Assembly: GCF_017654505.1 (NCBI RefSeq)
Contig: NC_054555.1
Coordinates: 9,244,335-9,308,334 of the forward strand
Length of the DNA: 64,000 bases
Source of the DNA: Polyodon spathula
Taxonomy: Eukaryota > Chordata > Actinopteri > Acipenseriformes > Polyodontidae
Direction of reading: 5' to 3'
Part shown: positions 23,070 to 36,400 of the stretch, piece after piece
Position numbering within the stretch: the first letter of the stretch is position 1
How the letters are laid out: the number at the start of each line of letters is the position of its first letter
Notes under the pieces: model-generated
Told to the model about the DNA's origin: nothing
Databases searched by the model: none
Seen by the model: only the letters and a program-made list of their open reading frames with translations
Made by a program: the position numbers and the translations under genes

Positions 23070-25703
23070 TGTTTCTTAGTTTTATAATATTAGCATAGTT
23101 TAATTTAGCTTTTTAAAAACATTTATTGGTGAAGAGGACTGCTGGTTTAGGATTAGAACTTGAATTTCAACCTGACCATGTGGGCTTCCATTGACAGGAT
23201 ATGCTTATGTAGTTCTGAATTTGAGTTTTGATGAAGGCAGTTTTATTTTTCCTGTTAAAAATATTGAAAAAGGCTAGTAATTAACACTGGAATACATGCT
23301 TTTTACAACATGCACTGCAAGTGTAGCATTTCCTATATAAGAGGAACTGTTTGAACAAAATTGATCAGATGTAAATTTTTCAAATCATGTGAGAGGATAT
23401 TGCGTTTCATTCGATAAAGCTAGTTAAATCTGTTGCTTGTTTTAGGCAGAAACACAACAACAGTCTTCATGTATATTAAACTGTGTTAAAATAATCAAAA
23501 GAGGCTTTAAAAAACTCAAGGTCATATTAGTGGATTTAAACAACCAATCACGTCCAAAGTTGAAAAGCTCTAAAACGGAAGGGGTTTCTCTGTAATTGCT
23601 TTGGCTACAGCAGTTTCTAAGAGGCCACTTAAATTACACTTGCTCAGCAGTGGGGACAGAACCTTAAATTAAAACTGGGTGGAGTAACTCTTGAGACAAT
23701 TTCTAAACAACAATCAGCATATATTTTAAAAGCTTAACCCCCCCCCTCAAACACACACACAAAGAGTGTACTGACTGTATTGTACTCCATCAGTCTATGC
23801 AATTCCGGAGCCCTTCAGGTGCAAAGGAAACACCATTTCATAGTGTTAATTGGAGTTTCCTGTCTTTGTGGGGTTATTAGCACTCAGCACCCTACTTAAT
23901 GACAGGGCAGCTATCTCACTTCCTCTACACAGCCACAGGGAAGCTACAGAAGGCAGGAGCAATCAGCCGAAGCAGGGAGCAAAGCAAAGCAATTTTCTTC
24001 AGTTTGCGTACAGTGCTCTGATTATAAGAAACTGTTGATAGCATGTACAGCGGTTGCATGTGAATAACATTGCATAGATAAAGACTCTTTTGTTGCACAA
24101 TATTATTGTGTACACTTTTGATAGTCAGTGATTTTTTTCAATACCCAGATGCTTAAAATATTGTACTGTAGATTTCTAAAAATATATATATTTTAAAGAC
24201 AATGCTATGATTCTTAAGCACTTCTAAATCAAATTAGTCTCGTGCTTGTATTTTTATCTGAAACCATTCTCCAAGGATATTAGTCTCACATCTGCACTGT
24301 TCCTTTCTGAATGAAAGAGCTGTTTTTGTAAAAATGAAATTAGTTTACTGCTGGAATTTTAATCCAATAGACTGTTAAACCAAGGCAAAATTGAGGATGC
24401 TATATGAAAGCAGTTTGAAAAAGTGGGCTAACACGGAGGTTATAAATGGATCAGCAGTTGCTTGTGCAGATTTGTCTAAGTGTAAAGGAGTGGTAATAAC
24501 CTCTGAAAAATCTGAAAATGGTTACTGAAAGTGCAATGATTTAAACAGACAAAACTGAAGGAATAAAATGGGTTATTGGGCCCACACGTCATCTTTAGTT
24601 TGAAAGTGTCTCTAATGCATGACATTGTTTAGTTGTAATGATTTCAGTGACATTGCTCATTATTATCAACTTATTACCCCAACACAACCCCTATTCACAA
24701 ATTTTACTGTTTTTTAGGACTGTATATAAATATTTTGGTTATACAGTGCTTTGAAAAACAAGAATACATTTATAAACCTTCTCTGAAACGATTGAGAAAG
24801 GTTCAATTAATAATAATTAAAAAAATCAATCCTTAACAAAAAGTCCTTATTTCAGCTTTTAAGTAGGCCTTTAATTTAAGATATTTTCTTTATGTCATGA
24901 TAATTGCTGAGCAAAGCTGGAGGCCACACAGCGACAGGAGGAAGCTGAATCTTTGAGATAACCTGGTAGACTAATGGCTTTCCCACAGAAACGGTACAGT
25001 AATAAAATGCTGATTTCTTTATGTGAAGGAGTCTTGCTAAAAAACAATAATAAACAAATATATACACAGAAATGCACAGCTATTCCTGTCTTTGTTCTGA
25101 GTTTTAATAAATTATGGAAGAAAGAAAAATACTCAATTCTTTTTCATTCTATTGACAATGACTCTCACCGTCTTGAGGAAGCATGCTTTCCTTGTCTTGC
25201 GACAGGAAGCTGGTTGGGAGGCCTACAGCGGTTATAACAAAACACTCTGGACTGTCCCCTGAACCTCAGGTACATGTCACGTTAAGACAGGACAGGACTA
25301 ATTGTTGGGGACAGACGTGTTTAGTCAATGAGATTTAGTCACACAGTTACAACTTATTATGCCAGCCATTGGATCTGACTTGAACACTCATTAATTTCCA
25401 TCAGCAGCAGATCAAATCGATTTCAATTGGGACTCTGTCAGCCCCACTTAGGGTTGGCAGAACTTGATCTCGCCAACTCCCACTTTTGGTGAAAGTCACC
25501 TATGAGTGTCCGATGCAAAGGAGGCGTTTTTATATCTCTGACTGCAGGCAGAACATGGGGGCTGTTGATATATTATACTGTCAAGGTAATGTTGGAGGTT
25601 GGTGAAATAAAAAACATGTATGTGTAAAGTCTGGTTGCAAACTGGATTTTAGACTGCAGATTAAATCAGTAGCAGCCTGTGACTGAGATCGTATGACGCT
25701 TAG
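23070..25703. other. Gene-free sequence
   Basis: AT-rich sequence with no recognisable exon. Small open frames at 23,850-24,038 and 24,974-25,237 have no family resemblance and low-complexity composition. Confidence 0.5.
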
Positions 25704-26426
25704 TGTTAGATCTCACTCCCGACCTGTGAGGGCACTAGGTAAAGGGAACAGAGTACCCTGGACTGAAAGGTATGACACTTTATTCCTGTGAGTAGGTGGA
25801 AGTTGGCTGGCTAGAAAAGGGACTGAGTGACGGTACCCGAACTCAATGATCCGAACAGGAAATGACATGGCATCCGCGCATTGGAGGAGCGAATGCGAGG
25901 GTATAAAATAGGGGCATAGCAAAGTAATCTGCTCCTTTGTAAATGGTTGGGTTTAATATAAAAGGAGTAAGATTATTGCTGAAAACCATGAGTGTTTGTT
26001 TTGTGTTTGTAAAGTGACAGCTGTAAAGGTTGTTTGTCTTTTTAGACTACCAGTAACATGATCCAGAGCTGGAGTACAAGCCAGCATTAACCTGGACATC
26101 ACTTTTCACCCCAGCATTTCATGGGGTACTGGCATCACCACTAGCACTTAATTTCACTCACTGTCTTGTGTTTGTTTGTTTTCGTGTTTAGTGTGGGTGC
26201 GGATAAAACCTTGACTTTTGGTTGCTGGTCAAACCCGGGGATTACAGTTACGAGTGATAGACGCCGCTGTATCACTCCAGCATTTATTATTTACAGGTGT
26301 TTGCCTTAGGGCTCTGGACATTGTTATTATTATCAATAAACACCCCTGCACCTGAAAGTAATTGTCCGTGTGTTTTGTACCTGCACTGCACTTCACTCAC
26401 CTGTATCCACTCACCACTTTGCCACA
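25704..26426 (+). mobile_element. LTR-like element with TATA box and polyA signal
   Basis: The segment starts TGTTAGATCTC and ends GCCACA. It contains a strong TATA box (GTATAAAATAGGGGC, 25,901-25,915) and, about 430 bases on, an AATAAA (26,335-26,340). TG...CA ends with an internal promoter and polyA signal in that order fit an LTR of about 720 bases. No clear target duplication and no internal retroelement genes were seen, so this is probably a solo LTR with approximate ends. Confidence 0.5.
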
Positions 26427-26790
26427 CAGCCCCAGTTTGATATTGGTAGAAGATGATTCTGGTTTTACAGGTTCCATGGTGTAGGTTGAATTGTGGCAGA
26501 AGAAGCTTTGTCATTTATTTACTGGCCACAAACCCTCTATATAACAACATACTCAAGTCTTCAGGTAGAAAAACATACTGTAAATACCTGTGAGGACCTG
26601 GGGAGTTTTGGGTTGTGTACAGATAGGATAGGTAAAGGTTCTGAACCAACTGAACCAGCAGTCTTTTGTATGTATATATTCTATTGCTTTTGACTAACAT
26701 TTTGTAAAAGATTAGGTTGGTCACTGCTACCATATCCTATTTTATTCTAATTGTATCACTTCTATCAGATAATTCAACCATTCTGCAACA

Positions 26791-26792
<2 letters not shown>

Positions 26793-26872
<80 letters not shown>

Positions 26873-26892
26873 TGTGTGGGGGGGGGGGGGGT
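26793..26892. repeat. (GT)n microsatellite followed by a G tract
   Basis: About 35 GT dinucleotides, a short interrupted stretch, then a run of about 14 G. Long alternating purine-pyrimidine DNA can adopt Z-form. Cysteine/valine- and histidine/threonine-rich open frames here are artefacts of the repeat. Confidence 0.95.
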
Positions 26893-27486
26893 TGATTCTT
26901 TCCAGTGACACAAAATGATTTTCTTTGCAAATATGCTTGCTGAAAGTATTACCCTTTCATTGTATTTAGGTAAATCATACATTACTACACAAAGGCAGCT
27001 GTATACACTCAAAAACAAAAAAATAAAAAAATATTATAGCAATGATTTTTAAATAAACTTTAATTTCCAAAAGCAATAAAATATTTTATTTATTTTTAAT
27101 GCAAACCACAAATGCCAGTTCCATTCTGAGATGCTAGTACCTGAGGTGTGTGCAGGCCATTCCGAGGAATACTCACCTTCCCTGATCCCGGCAGTTTGAA
27201 CTACAGTTGTTTGAAAAAGAATAGTCACATTCATAAATCATTAGGGAGGGCTGGGAGCCAGCAAATGTTTCTTTCCTCATAGCCTTTTCAAAGGGAAAGC
27301 GGGCAGAGGCGTGCCTGGGTGACCTTGGGAAACTGCTTTTTCCTTTAAATGTATGCCAAGTGACTTTCTTCTTCTTAAGGCATGATTTTATATTAAATTC
27401 AATCCCTTCTAGTTTATTTCTGTTTCCACAGATGCTACCAAGTCCTTTCATGTTTTGGTTGTAAACTGCAGTTTGATTTCAAGCTG

Positions 27487-27600
27487 AGTGGAGGCAGTGA
27501 GGTTTAGTGGTTAATGCTCATGGCAGGCAGTGCTGTGTAGCAGTTAGATGAGAGATGATGGTCATAGGTACAGGTTCTGAAATCCATACAGGAACAAGGA
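27487..27600 (+). mobile_element. Degenerate tRNA-derived SINE
   Basis: A TAGTGGTTAATGCTC stretch resembles a polymerase III A box. The later GGTTCTGAAATCC resembles a B box (GGTTCGANTCC), at a spacing longer than in a tRNA. The phrase GCAGTGCTGTGTAGCAG is typical of fish SINE heads. Strongly diverged. Confidence 0.4.
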
Positions 27601-28313
27601 GACGGTGCAGCCTTATCTTTAAAGTGATTTAAAAATGACATTATATTAATTAGAGGACACACTAATTATAAGAAATGATGCACTTCTGCTACTGTATTGT
27701 TTTTTACTGTGGCTTAACTATGGTTGTGTTTTGGGTTTCAAAAGTCTTTGACAAAGAGATGTAGGCAGCCAAATAGATTGTACTCTAACTCAAAAGGCAC
27801 AACTCTAGCTTTAATTCTGGCAAACGTTGGCAACAACAAGGTTTATATATCCACTGCTCCTGTTCAAAACTGTTTTAATTCAGACTCTATAGTCTCCTAA
27901 TCCTTTGTAAGAATCCCCCTTTACCATGTGGTTTTCATGTTCAATTTACAATAATTTAATTTAGTTTCATGTATAATAACAACCCAAAAGTATTTTTTTT
28001 TTTTGAAGGCAACACATGATAATAACATCTGAATCAGGTGTGCTGCTCTGCTTGCAAGCAGCTGTTATGTGAGGTAAAAAAGCAGAGCCCCACCACCTTT
28101 TTTCTTTATAAAATGAACATTTCAATGTCAACGTTCAGCTGGGCAGGAACCTTTTATTTAAATCAGGAAATGGACTGAGCAGGTTGTGACCAGGATACGG
28201 TTGTCACGGTGACCAGTTTCTAGGCCTGCTCAGGAAAGCAGGAATTTCCTCCACCTTGAAATGGCAGAGGTGTTACTGTGTCAGCACTTCTATAGAAAAC
28301 AGGCAGACCGCTG

Positions 28314-28314
<1 letters not shown>

Positions 28315-28388
<74 letters not shown>
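28315..28388. repeat. (CT)n microsatellite
   Basis: About 37 uninterrupted CT dinucleotides. The serine/leucine and glutamate/arginine frames across it are spurious. Confidence 0.97.
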
Positions 28389-28390
<2 letters not shown>

Positions 28391-28861
28391 CTCGTCCTGA
28401 CAGAGGATGGGTGCCAAGTGTGTTACACAGCTGGAGGAAATGTATTTTATTCTCACATAAGCTCCTAATGGAAGACTAGGTTTGGCCACAGCCACTTCAA
28501 ACCAAGCCCATATGTCTTCCCTTTTTGTTCTAGTTCATTTCTGCAAAAACCTGTACTTCACTTGACAATTATACAGTACCCTAGTTATCAGCCTCTGACC
28601 ACCTATCTAAATACAAACTTCACCGTGAGAAGAACATTCTTCAGATCTGTTATTGGCTAGTATATTCTTCTGTTAAAACTGTTCTAAAGAAAGAATCAAT
28701 AAATATAAATGAGCCATTCATATCCTACTTTTCTTTATTAATTATTCTTTCAATAATTATTATTAATTATTTTGTTGTGTTTTAAAGAAATGAATTATAG
28801 TATGTTTATATGTTTTATTACAAGTGTATCGCTGCACCCTATTGTGACACAAATTGACCAC

Positions 28862-28915
<54 letters not shown>
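28862..28915. repeat. (AAT)n microsatellite
   Basis: About 17 copies of AAT without interruption. Confidence 0.97.
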
Positions 28916-28916
<1 letters not shown>

Positions 28917-31900
28917 GGACTGAGAACATGAGATAATGATCACTTTAACCTATCTAACCCTGTTCAAGTTAAAAACACAGAGCACTATTTCCAACAGGAT
29001 ATTGTTTTAACAGTGCTGCATTAAACATATTCATATATAAAACAAGCTCCACAAAAATAGTCTGATCCTGTTGTCATTCCGGCCTGTTGTTTGACTACGT
29101 GCATGACACCATGTTATCCTGTTTTTCTCACCATGTTTTGAAGGCCTGCGTTCCACATCCTATTGTTCCACAGTGCAGGGCTGTGTAGCTATGAACAGTG
29201 GGGTGAGAGAGGGGGAGGAAGGAGGTGGGAGAGGGACAGACAGCCTGATGATTTGACTAAGCTAGACTAGCCCAAAAGGAATTCCAGTATAGTTGAGATT
29301 CAGAAGTTCTAGGGTTTGAGCCATAAATTCTGATACTAAAACCATGTTGGAATCCTAATCACAGACACTGAATAATCGTGACAACATATAACCATATCAG
29401 ATCTGTATCTGAGTCATTACTTTCAACTGATTTGTTAATAAAAGCCAATTCCAGTTAAGTCAGTCAATTACAATTTCCAGGAAAGGGTTAAACAACTAAT
29501 CAGTGTAAATTCAGTTTTAAGAGGCTTAATGGCTTTTGAAACTGTATAATGCTTTACAGATTCAACAGTATTTTCATTGTTTATGTGCAACAAAACTGAA
29601 TTTTCCTAACAGCAATATGGGTTTAGGTAGAGGGTGAGCAGAGAAAGGGCAGAACAGACAGAGCTCTACAACCAAAGAGACTGAGTGAGATCCAGATCTT
29701 TTTGCCTAGAGGTTGGAAAACTAGAGTCCTGTACATTGTGAGTTTGCATCCAGCTATGAATAAACTGACACATTATCATTGCAGTATTGGCAGCCTTTGC
29801 TCAAGAGATGCCCAGGACAAAATGGAAGTAAGGCGGCATAGCTGTAAAGAGAAGCACCCATGGGCGCAGAAAAATACATAACGCGCATGTAAAGTAAAAA
29901 TATTTTATCTGCTTGTCTTTCCCACATGGAACTTCAAGATTAACAATAAATATTGAAAATACAAAATAGCCACCATTTTGTTTGGTTGCTTTTAGTATTT
30001 GCAATCACTCCAGTTCTCAAGTACTCCCACAACAGCATCTGCCGTTTAGTTTCTAAACACCTCAATTAGAGAGCATTAAGAAAAGTGCTGCCGGAGCTTT
30101 GGGTGGGGGTGGGGGGGATTCTAATTTCTTTTGTGAGCACATTCCATGGTATAGTATAGTTTAAAGTGTAGACGCTATTCATGGACTGGAGCTTGAGGAG
30201 AGCACAGGTAACAGATGAACCAAGTCACCCAAACAGTAGGGCTCTTGGATATGTAGGGGTTTGGAAATATGAAAATACAATGGAGGAATCATTGCAACTT
30301 TTAAGTTATTTTTTATTTGAACTGTACATACATTTTTCTTTGTTCATATTTCTTGGCTGCCAGGCACTGGCGTGTGAGAATCAAAATCACGTACAGAATC
30401 ACGTAAACTACAGTTTGTTTACCAAAATGTTACTGTGTGCCTTTTTCTTTTTTAAGGGTATATTGCAGTATTTCATGTCTTAAAGGAGTCCTAACTAATG
30501 CTTTTGCTTACCTTGTATTAGCTTTATTAGTACAATAATTACCCTTTTACTTGAGGTTCTTCACTTGTTTTTAAATTCAAGATATAAGAATATTTCAAAT
30601 GTAACACAATAGATAACTGCTGCCTTCGGGTACCCTTTTGTGCAGCTGCATGGTTTAATTGCAGCTAGATACTTGGAGTCAGTTTGAGCTACAGCATATG
30701 CCAATTGAAATATAAAATACAAGCAAAGAACCAAATAATGAACAGAAGGGGGGGGGGGGGGGGGGGGGCGTGATCATAACACAAGTGCTAATAAGGATTT
30801 AAAAACCTCTCCTTTAATGGCTTTTTTTATGTTTATAACCAGTAAGAAGGCTGCTTTATATCTGAGCCTTGAAAGTTTTGAGGTTGGATCATTCTTTTAG
30901 ATTAAAATCTCTTCATAACCACCACCTACTTGTTAGCGTTTGTGGTTTTTTTTTTTCATACCAGCCTTTAAAAGATTCTAAGTTAAAAGATAAAAAGTAA
31001 AAATTCAAAGTGTTTTTTTTTTTGTTTTTTTTTTTAAATGCTTGTAAAAAAAAAATAAAAAGGATCTGAAGTGGCAAGCCTTACAGATCAAAGGAACTGT
31101 ATGCTTTTGTGTGGTTTCTCTCGCTGAGCCTTGGGATAGTACATTTGTTCTCTTTCAGGCAAGAGTCCAAACTTTGACAAGATAGGAAGAGATTATATTC
31201 TGTCAGGCCCATTTTAAGACTAAAAAAGTGGCTACTTTAGGCTTTGGGCTATCGAATTTGCATTCCCTTTAGTTTGTGCTCTGATATCAGCCTGAGACTG
31301 GCCCTGGGAAATTTATTGCATCTCAACAAATCTCACGATTATCTATTTTATAGTGAGTTATGTTGGCCTCTTCTGTGTTTATTTAAATTACTTGACCAGG
31401 AAAAACATGTTTAGAGAATCCTCGTGGACAGGAAAGAGGCAGCAAGGGAAGGAAGCTTTATCAGCTAGGGCAATTTCTCTGACTCTCAGACTGTATTTGT
31501 TTAAAAGATTTACTAGATCTCCCTGCCTTTCCCAAAGATTACTGACCCTTGTGATTATGGGTAGTGAAGTACAGCAGCATTGCTCTTAAAATTCTTAGTT
31601 TATTAAAAAAACAAACAAAAAAAAACATGTGGAGCTGTTTCACTGACGGGGAGTTATTTTATAAATGGCTCAATTGGACCTAATATGAACTTTTACACCT
31701 TTAGCACCTGTTTTCTTTAGCCTGGTATCACCATACAGTGTTCAATGAAGTGCTGTTAAACAAACAAGTTTGCCCTCTCCCATCATCTACACATAAACCA
31801 AGGTTTATGGTGTTTGGGTTTGTAAGCACAACCTTTTACTTGTGAGTTATTTATATTAAATTAAGTGTGTTACAAGATCTGAAGAGCTGATATTGTTCAT

Positions 31901-33443
31901 TTGATATAATAATAATACAAACACTAGCTTTCAAAACATCAAAAGTTTCAGGTATAAATGGAACTCTTCAAAACAATTATCATGACAACCTTGATTAACA
32001 CAGCAATTAATTTCTTAAAATTAAGTTTGTTATTATTATATTCTTGAATATGTTCTTGTTGACATATTTAGCACCATGGTTACCAGCCTCTAAACAAGTT
32101 AAGGTTTTGTGAAAAAGTCCTGTAATGAATAATAGAACACATCTGTATTTAAAATCTACCCTTCACTGGTTTACTAATCCTGGAAATGTACAGCTATGGC
32201 CAGAAGTAGTTTTCCATAAATTTAATGAAAAAATTGAAAAATGTGACATTTCGAAATCTAACATGAAATACTGTACTACTATTATGACTTGCGGTAGACT
32301 TTTGCAATTTAATTTTGTAGTTTCTTTGATTACATGATGTTAAATAAAATATATCAATTATGTTCATATAGATTTTTGTCTTAAAATTCTAGGTGATGCA
32401 AAACTTTTGGGCATAGGTGTATGTACTCAATAAATACTGCTAGCCCTTGAATCCAGAATTAATTTAGTTGAAAATACATTTTAATCATAATGAAAATCCA
32501 TAATAGACTTAAAGATATGAGTAAACACCAGTTTCCCCAGCTCTGTGTTTCTTGTCTGTGTTTTATGATACAACACTGAAACTGTTATGTTTTATTGAGT
32601 CCTCGAAAAGGTTGTAGATTCCAGTTCAGGATTCATTGGTAAAGTTCAAACTAGTCCAGTTTCTAAACAAAGGGGGCAACAGCAACCTGTGAGAAAAAAA
32701 GGGATAATGTTTCTTTAAAAGCTGTACATGTTGTTTTAACTCCTGCCCCGTTTCCTGAGGGGGTGTTTTCTTTGAAAAGGTGGAGTCTGCCTGCTCCACA
32801 CTTGGTCCCTGCATCTCAATCTGGTTGCATTTATGTTCATGTGTGTCACAAACTTAAGTTGTCTCCTTTAAGCTAACTTCTTGCCTGAACTGCAAAATCC
32901 AGAGAGCATAAATCAGAAATGGGCAGCTGTGTAAGTCTATACCTCTGACTACATATAATTATATCTTTATACTGATTTGGGTTGACCATTGGAACTTTTT
33001 GCATCTTTTAAACATTTATTTAACTTTTCCAGTTGTATTGAATTAACTTTGTTTCTGAAACAGCGTTGATATCCTATTTTAAATATTTCTGGTTTTACGT
33101 TGCTAACATTGAGCTTTTAATTTAATTTTAATTTCTAATTATATTTTAATTAACAATTTGATATCTTTTTTTCATTAATCCATATTGGATCAATCAAAAG
33201 ACTTTTAAAACATTTGAATTTTTGTTTGTTATTTTTTTATACCTCATCTGTGTTTTTTTGTTATAGTTGTTTCAAAACAATTTGGCTTGCTTTGGTACAT
33301 CTGATTTTTTTTGTGTGTGTGTAGAAGTTTTTAAACAATTATACAATGCAGTGCCAGGATATGGCCACGCTGCATTACTAGATGGATAATGAACAACTGG
33401 AATTGATAGTAATAGTTATTTAGGTCTTATAAATTGATCAGCA
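28916..33443. other. Gene-free sequence upstream of PCDH12
   Basis: No exon was recognised. The region holds a G run of about 22 bases near 30,748-30,769, several A/T tracts (about 31,010-31,065) and a Tc1-type MITE at 32,191-32,419. The PCDH12 promoter should lie in the last part but has no obvious motif. Confidence 0.5.
32191..32419. mobile_element. Tc1/mariner-type MITE with TA target duplication
   Basis: The left end CAGCTATGGCCAGAAGT and the reverse complement of the right end, CACCTATGCCCAAAAGT, form an imperfect inverted repeat. TA lies on each side (32,189-32,190 and 32,420-32,421). The ends extend to GTTTTGCATCACCTAGAATT-like sequence on the right arm. It is 229 bases with no transposase. 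Confidence 0.75.
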
Positions 33444-36400
33444 ATGGTTAAAGCTGCTCAGCTGCCCATACTGCTTCTGTGGTTTTTGCACGGTGTTTGC
33501 TGTTTGGATTCTGTTCCCCCTACAATTCAATACAAGGTTTTAGAGGAAGTGCCCATTGGGACATTGATTGGAAAGATTGCTGATGATCTGAGACTAGAAG
33601 GGGAGAATAAAGCATTGGAGGATTTTCAAATTGTTGAGCCAGTTCGGGCTTTGCCATTCCGGGTTGGACTACAAGATGGGATTCTTTCCATTGCTGATCG
33701 TCTGGATAGAGATGTCCTTTGCTGGGATACCAGCCCTTGTTTGATTCCTTTTAATATACTGTATAGGAAAGGAGGGACCATTGAGCTTTTGCAGTTACAG
33801 GTGGAAGTCTTGGATATAAATGATCACAGTCCGACTTTTCCAAGCTTGGAGCAGGAAATTGAGATTTCAGAGAGTGCCTCACTGCACACCACAATACCAC
33901 TGGATAGGGCGCTGGATCCAGATGCTGGCACCAATGCTCTGCATACTTATTCCTTATCCCCTAACCAGCATTTTCAATTAGATGTCCTCACCCGGTCAGA
34001 AGGAACCAAACATGGGCAGCTTGTGGTCATCAATGCACTGGACAGGGAGGTTCAGTCTTCCTGTGAAATGCTTCTGACAGCCTGTGATAAAGGAAATCCA
34101 CCCAAATGTGGGACCATGCTGGTAAGGGTTAACATTTTGGATTCTAATGATAACAGTCCAGTTTTTGAACGCAACTTGTTTTCCGTTGAGCTAAAGGAAG
34201 ACACAATGCCAGGGACCACCATCATCAATCTTCAGGCCACCGATCCTGATCAAGGGGCCAATGGAGAAATTGAGTATTCTTTTAGCAAGCATATCCCTTT
34301 AGAAGTACTGAGCATCTTCAATATTAACCCCAAAACAGGAACAGTGACTGTAACAGGAGTTTTGGACTATGAGGAAAGACATACTTATGAGCTTGACATC
34401 GAAGCCAGGGATTTGGGGCCTAATCCCATCCCTGCCCATTGCAAACTCCATATCAAAGTCCTGGATGTTAATGATAATGCACCCAAGATACATGTCATGT
34501 GGGCTCCACCAGATTCTGATGTTGCCATGGTTTCTGAGGGTGCTGCTACTGAAACCTTCCTTGCCCTAGTGATGGTATCTGATGCTGACTCTGGGCTCAA
34601 TGGGAACATCCAGTGCCAAGTCCATCATGGGCTGGGCCATTTCCGGCTGAGGAGGACCCATGGAGACAACTATATGGTAGTGACCAATGCCACCTTGGAT
34701 AGGGAGAGGCAGGAGAAGTACAACCTCACTCTGGTGGCCAAGGACCAAGGCATCCCATCCTTCTCTTTGACAAAGCACCTCACCATACATGTAATGGATG
34801 AAAATGACAACGCACCTGTGTTCTCAAAGAGTATTTATGAGGTTTCTTTCCAGGAGAACAATCCCCATGGTCTTTACATTCTTACGGTCAAAGCTCACGA
34901 TGTTGACCTGGGCCTCAGTGGGAATGTCACTTACTCAATTAAGGATTCCACAAATCTAAGAAAACCAGCTGCCCCCTTTATCATCCACCCCACAGATGGT
35001 ATGATCTATACTCAGCAGTCATTAGATTTTGAGCAAACAAAAGGTCTTACACTCATAGTGGAGGCAACAGACAATGGGCAACCACCACTGTCTAGCAGTG
35101 CTTCTGTCTTAATAAATATCCAAGATGTCAATGATAACCATCCTTTGATTGTGGACCCAGCACTGAAGAACCACAGGGCAGCACTTAGCATCCCTGTCAA
35201 CACAGAGAAGAGAGAGATAGTCAGTGAGGTGGAAGAGGCTGCTAGTGAACACAGAGACACACTAACTAATTACCTCCTCGAGCTTTTTCCAAAGAGTAAC
35301 GACTCTGCAGCAAAAGAGAAACCAGATGGTTACTTAGTAACAACTGTCAAAGCCAAGGATGCTGATGCAGGCCTAAATGGAGAGCTCCGCTATGAGATAG
35401 CAAGTAGGGATAGTTTATTTTCAATAGATGAAGTGACTGGACAGATCTTTGTGAATATCAGCAATGTTACAGAGCTGATTGGAAAAATGTTTGTAGTAGA
35501 GGTCACTGTTCGGGACTTGGGTTCTCCACCACTATCCACTCGAGCTTCTTTGGAATTGACTTTTCTCAGTCTCTTTGACCATCTCAAAAACTCTTCTCCT
35601 GGCCAGCATGGACTACTGAGCTTTCCCTTGACTATAGCCATCTGCTTTGGGGCCTTCTGTCTTCTGGTTGTCTTGGCAGCAACCTTGGTGACCACTTTCT
35701 GTCGGAATGAAAAACGTGAAAACCGGGCTTACAACTGCAGGCAGGCTGAGTCCACTTACACCAGGCACCCTAGGCGTCCACAGAAACAGATCCAGAAGGC
35801 AGACATACACTTAGTTCCTGTGTTGAGAGGGAGGCAGGAGGAGCCAGCTGGGGGAGATCCAGGCAGACCTCCTTCAGCTGGGTCAACATTGACATTGGAT
35901 GCCCTGGAAGCCTTTCCTCCTTGTCAGTTCAACCTGTCTCCATCCCTCAGCAGGACTCTTAGGAACCAAACTTTCCCAGAAAACAATAGCACTCTCCCCC
36001 TATCACCGCCGAAAACTCTCCGCAAACTTCACAACATTGAGGAGAGTGGGACTCTTCCTCGTACCCCGGCTAACCCCCACAGGACTCTCAAAAAGCCCAA
36101 GAATATGGAGTTACACCAAACAGAGGGCCCCGCAGCTCAGCTGCAGGCATCTCTGCCTCATACAGGGACACTGAAGCTGCCAGGAAAGGCTGCAGTCCAG
36201 CACAGTGCACAGGAAGAACCAGACTCAGCCCCTGCCTCTCCCCCGTTTCGGACTCTCAGGAGGCAGAGGAACGCAGACTCCAAGTTGAGGACAGAGAAAG
36301 ATGACCACCAGCAGATCTTAAGGAATCTGGTCCGGATCTCCATGGCTGCCTTAGCAGAGTACAACCCCATTGAACTCACTGCAGCGTCCACAGAGGTACA

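Noticed and set aside
26737..27018. Histidine/threonine-rich and cysteine/valine-rich open frames
   Set aside because: They are translations of the (GT)n microsatellite and G run.
28220..28495. Arg-Glu or Ser-Leu repeat proteins
   Set aside because: They are translations of the (CT)n microsatellite on each strand.
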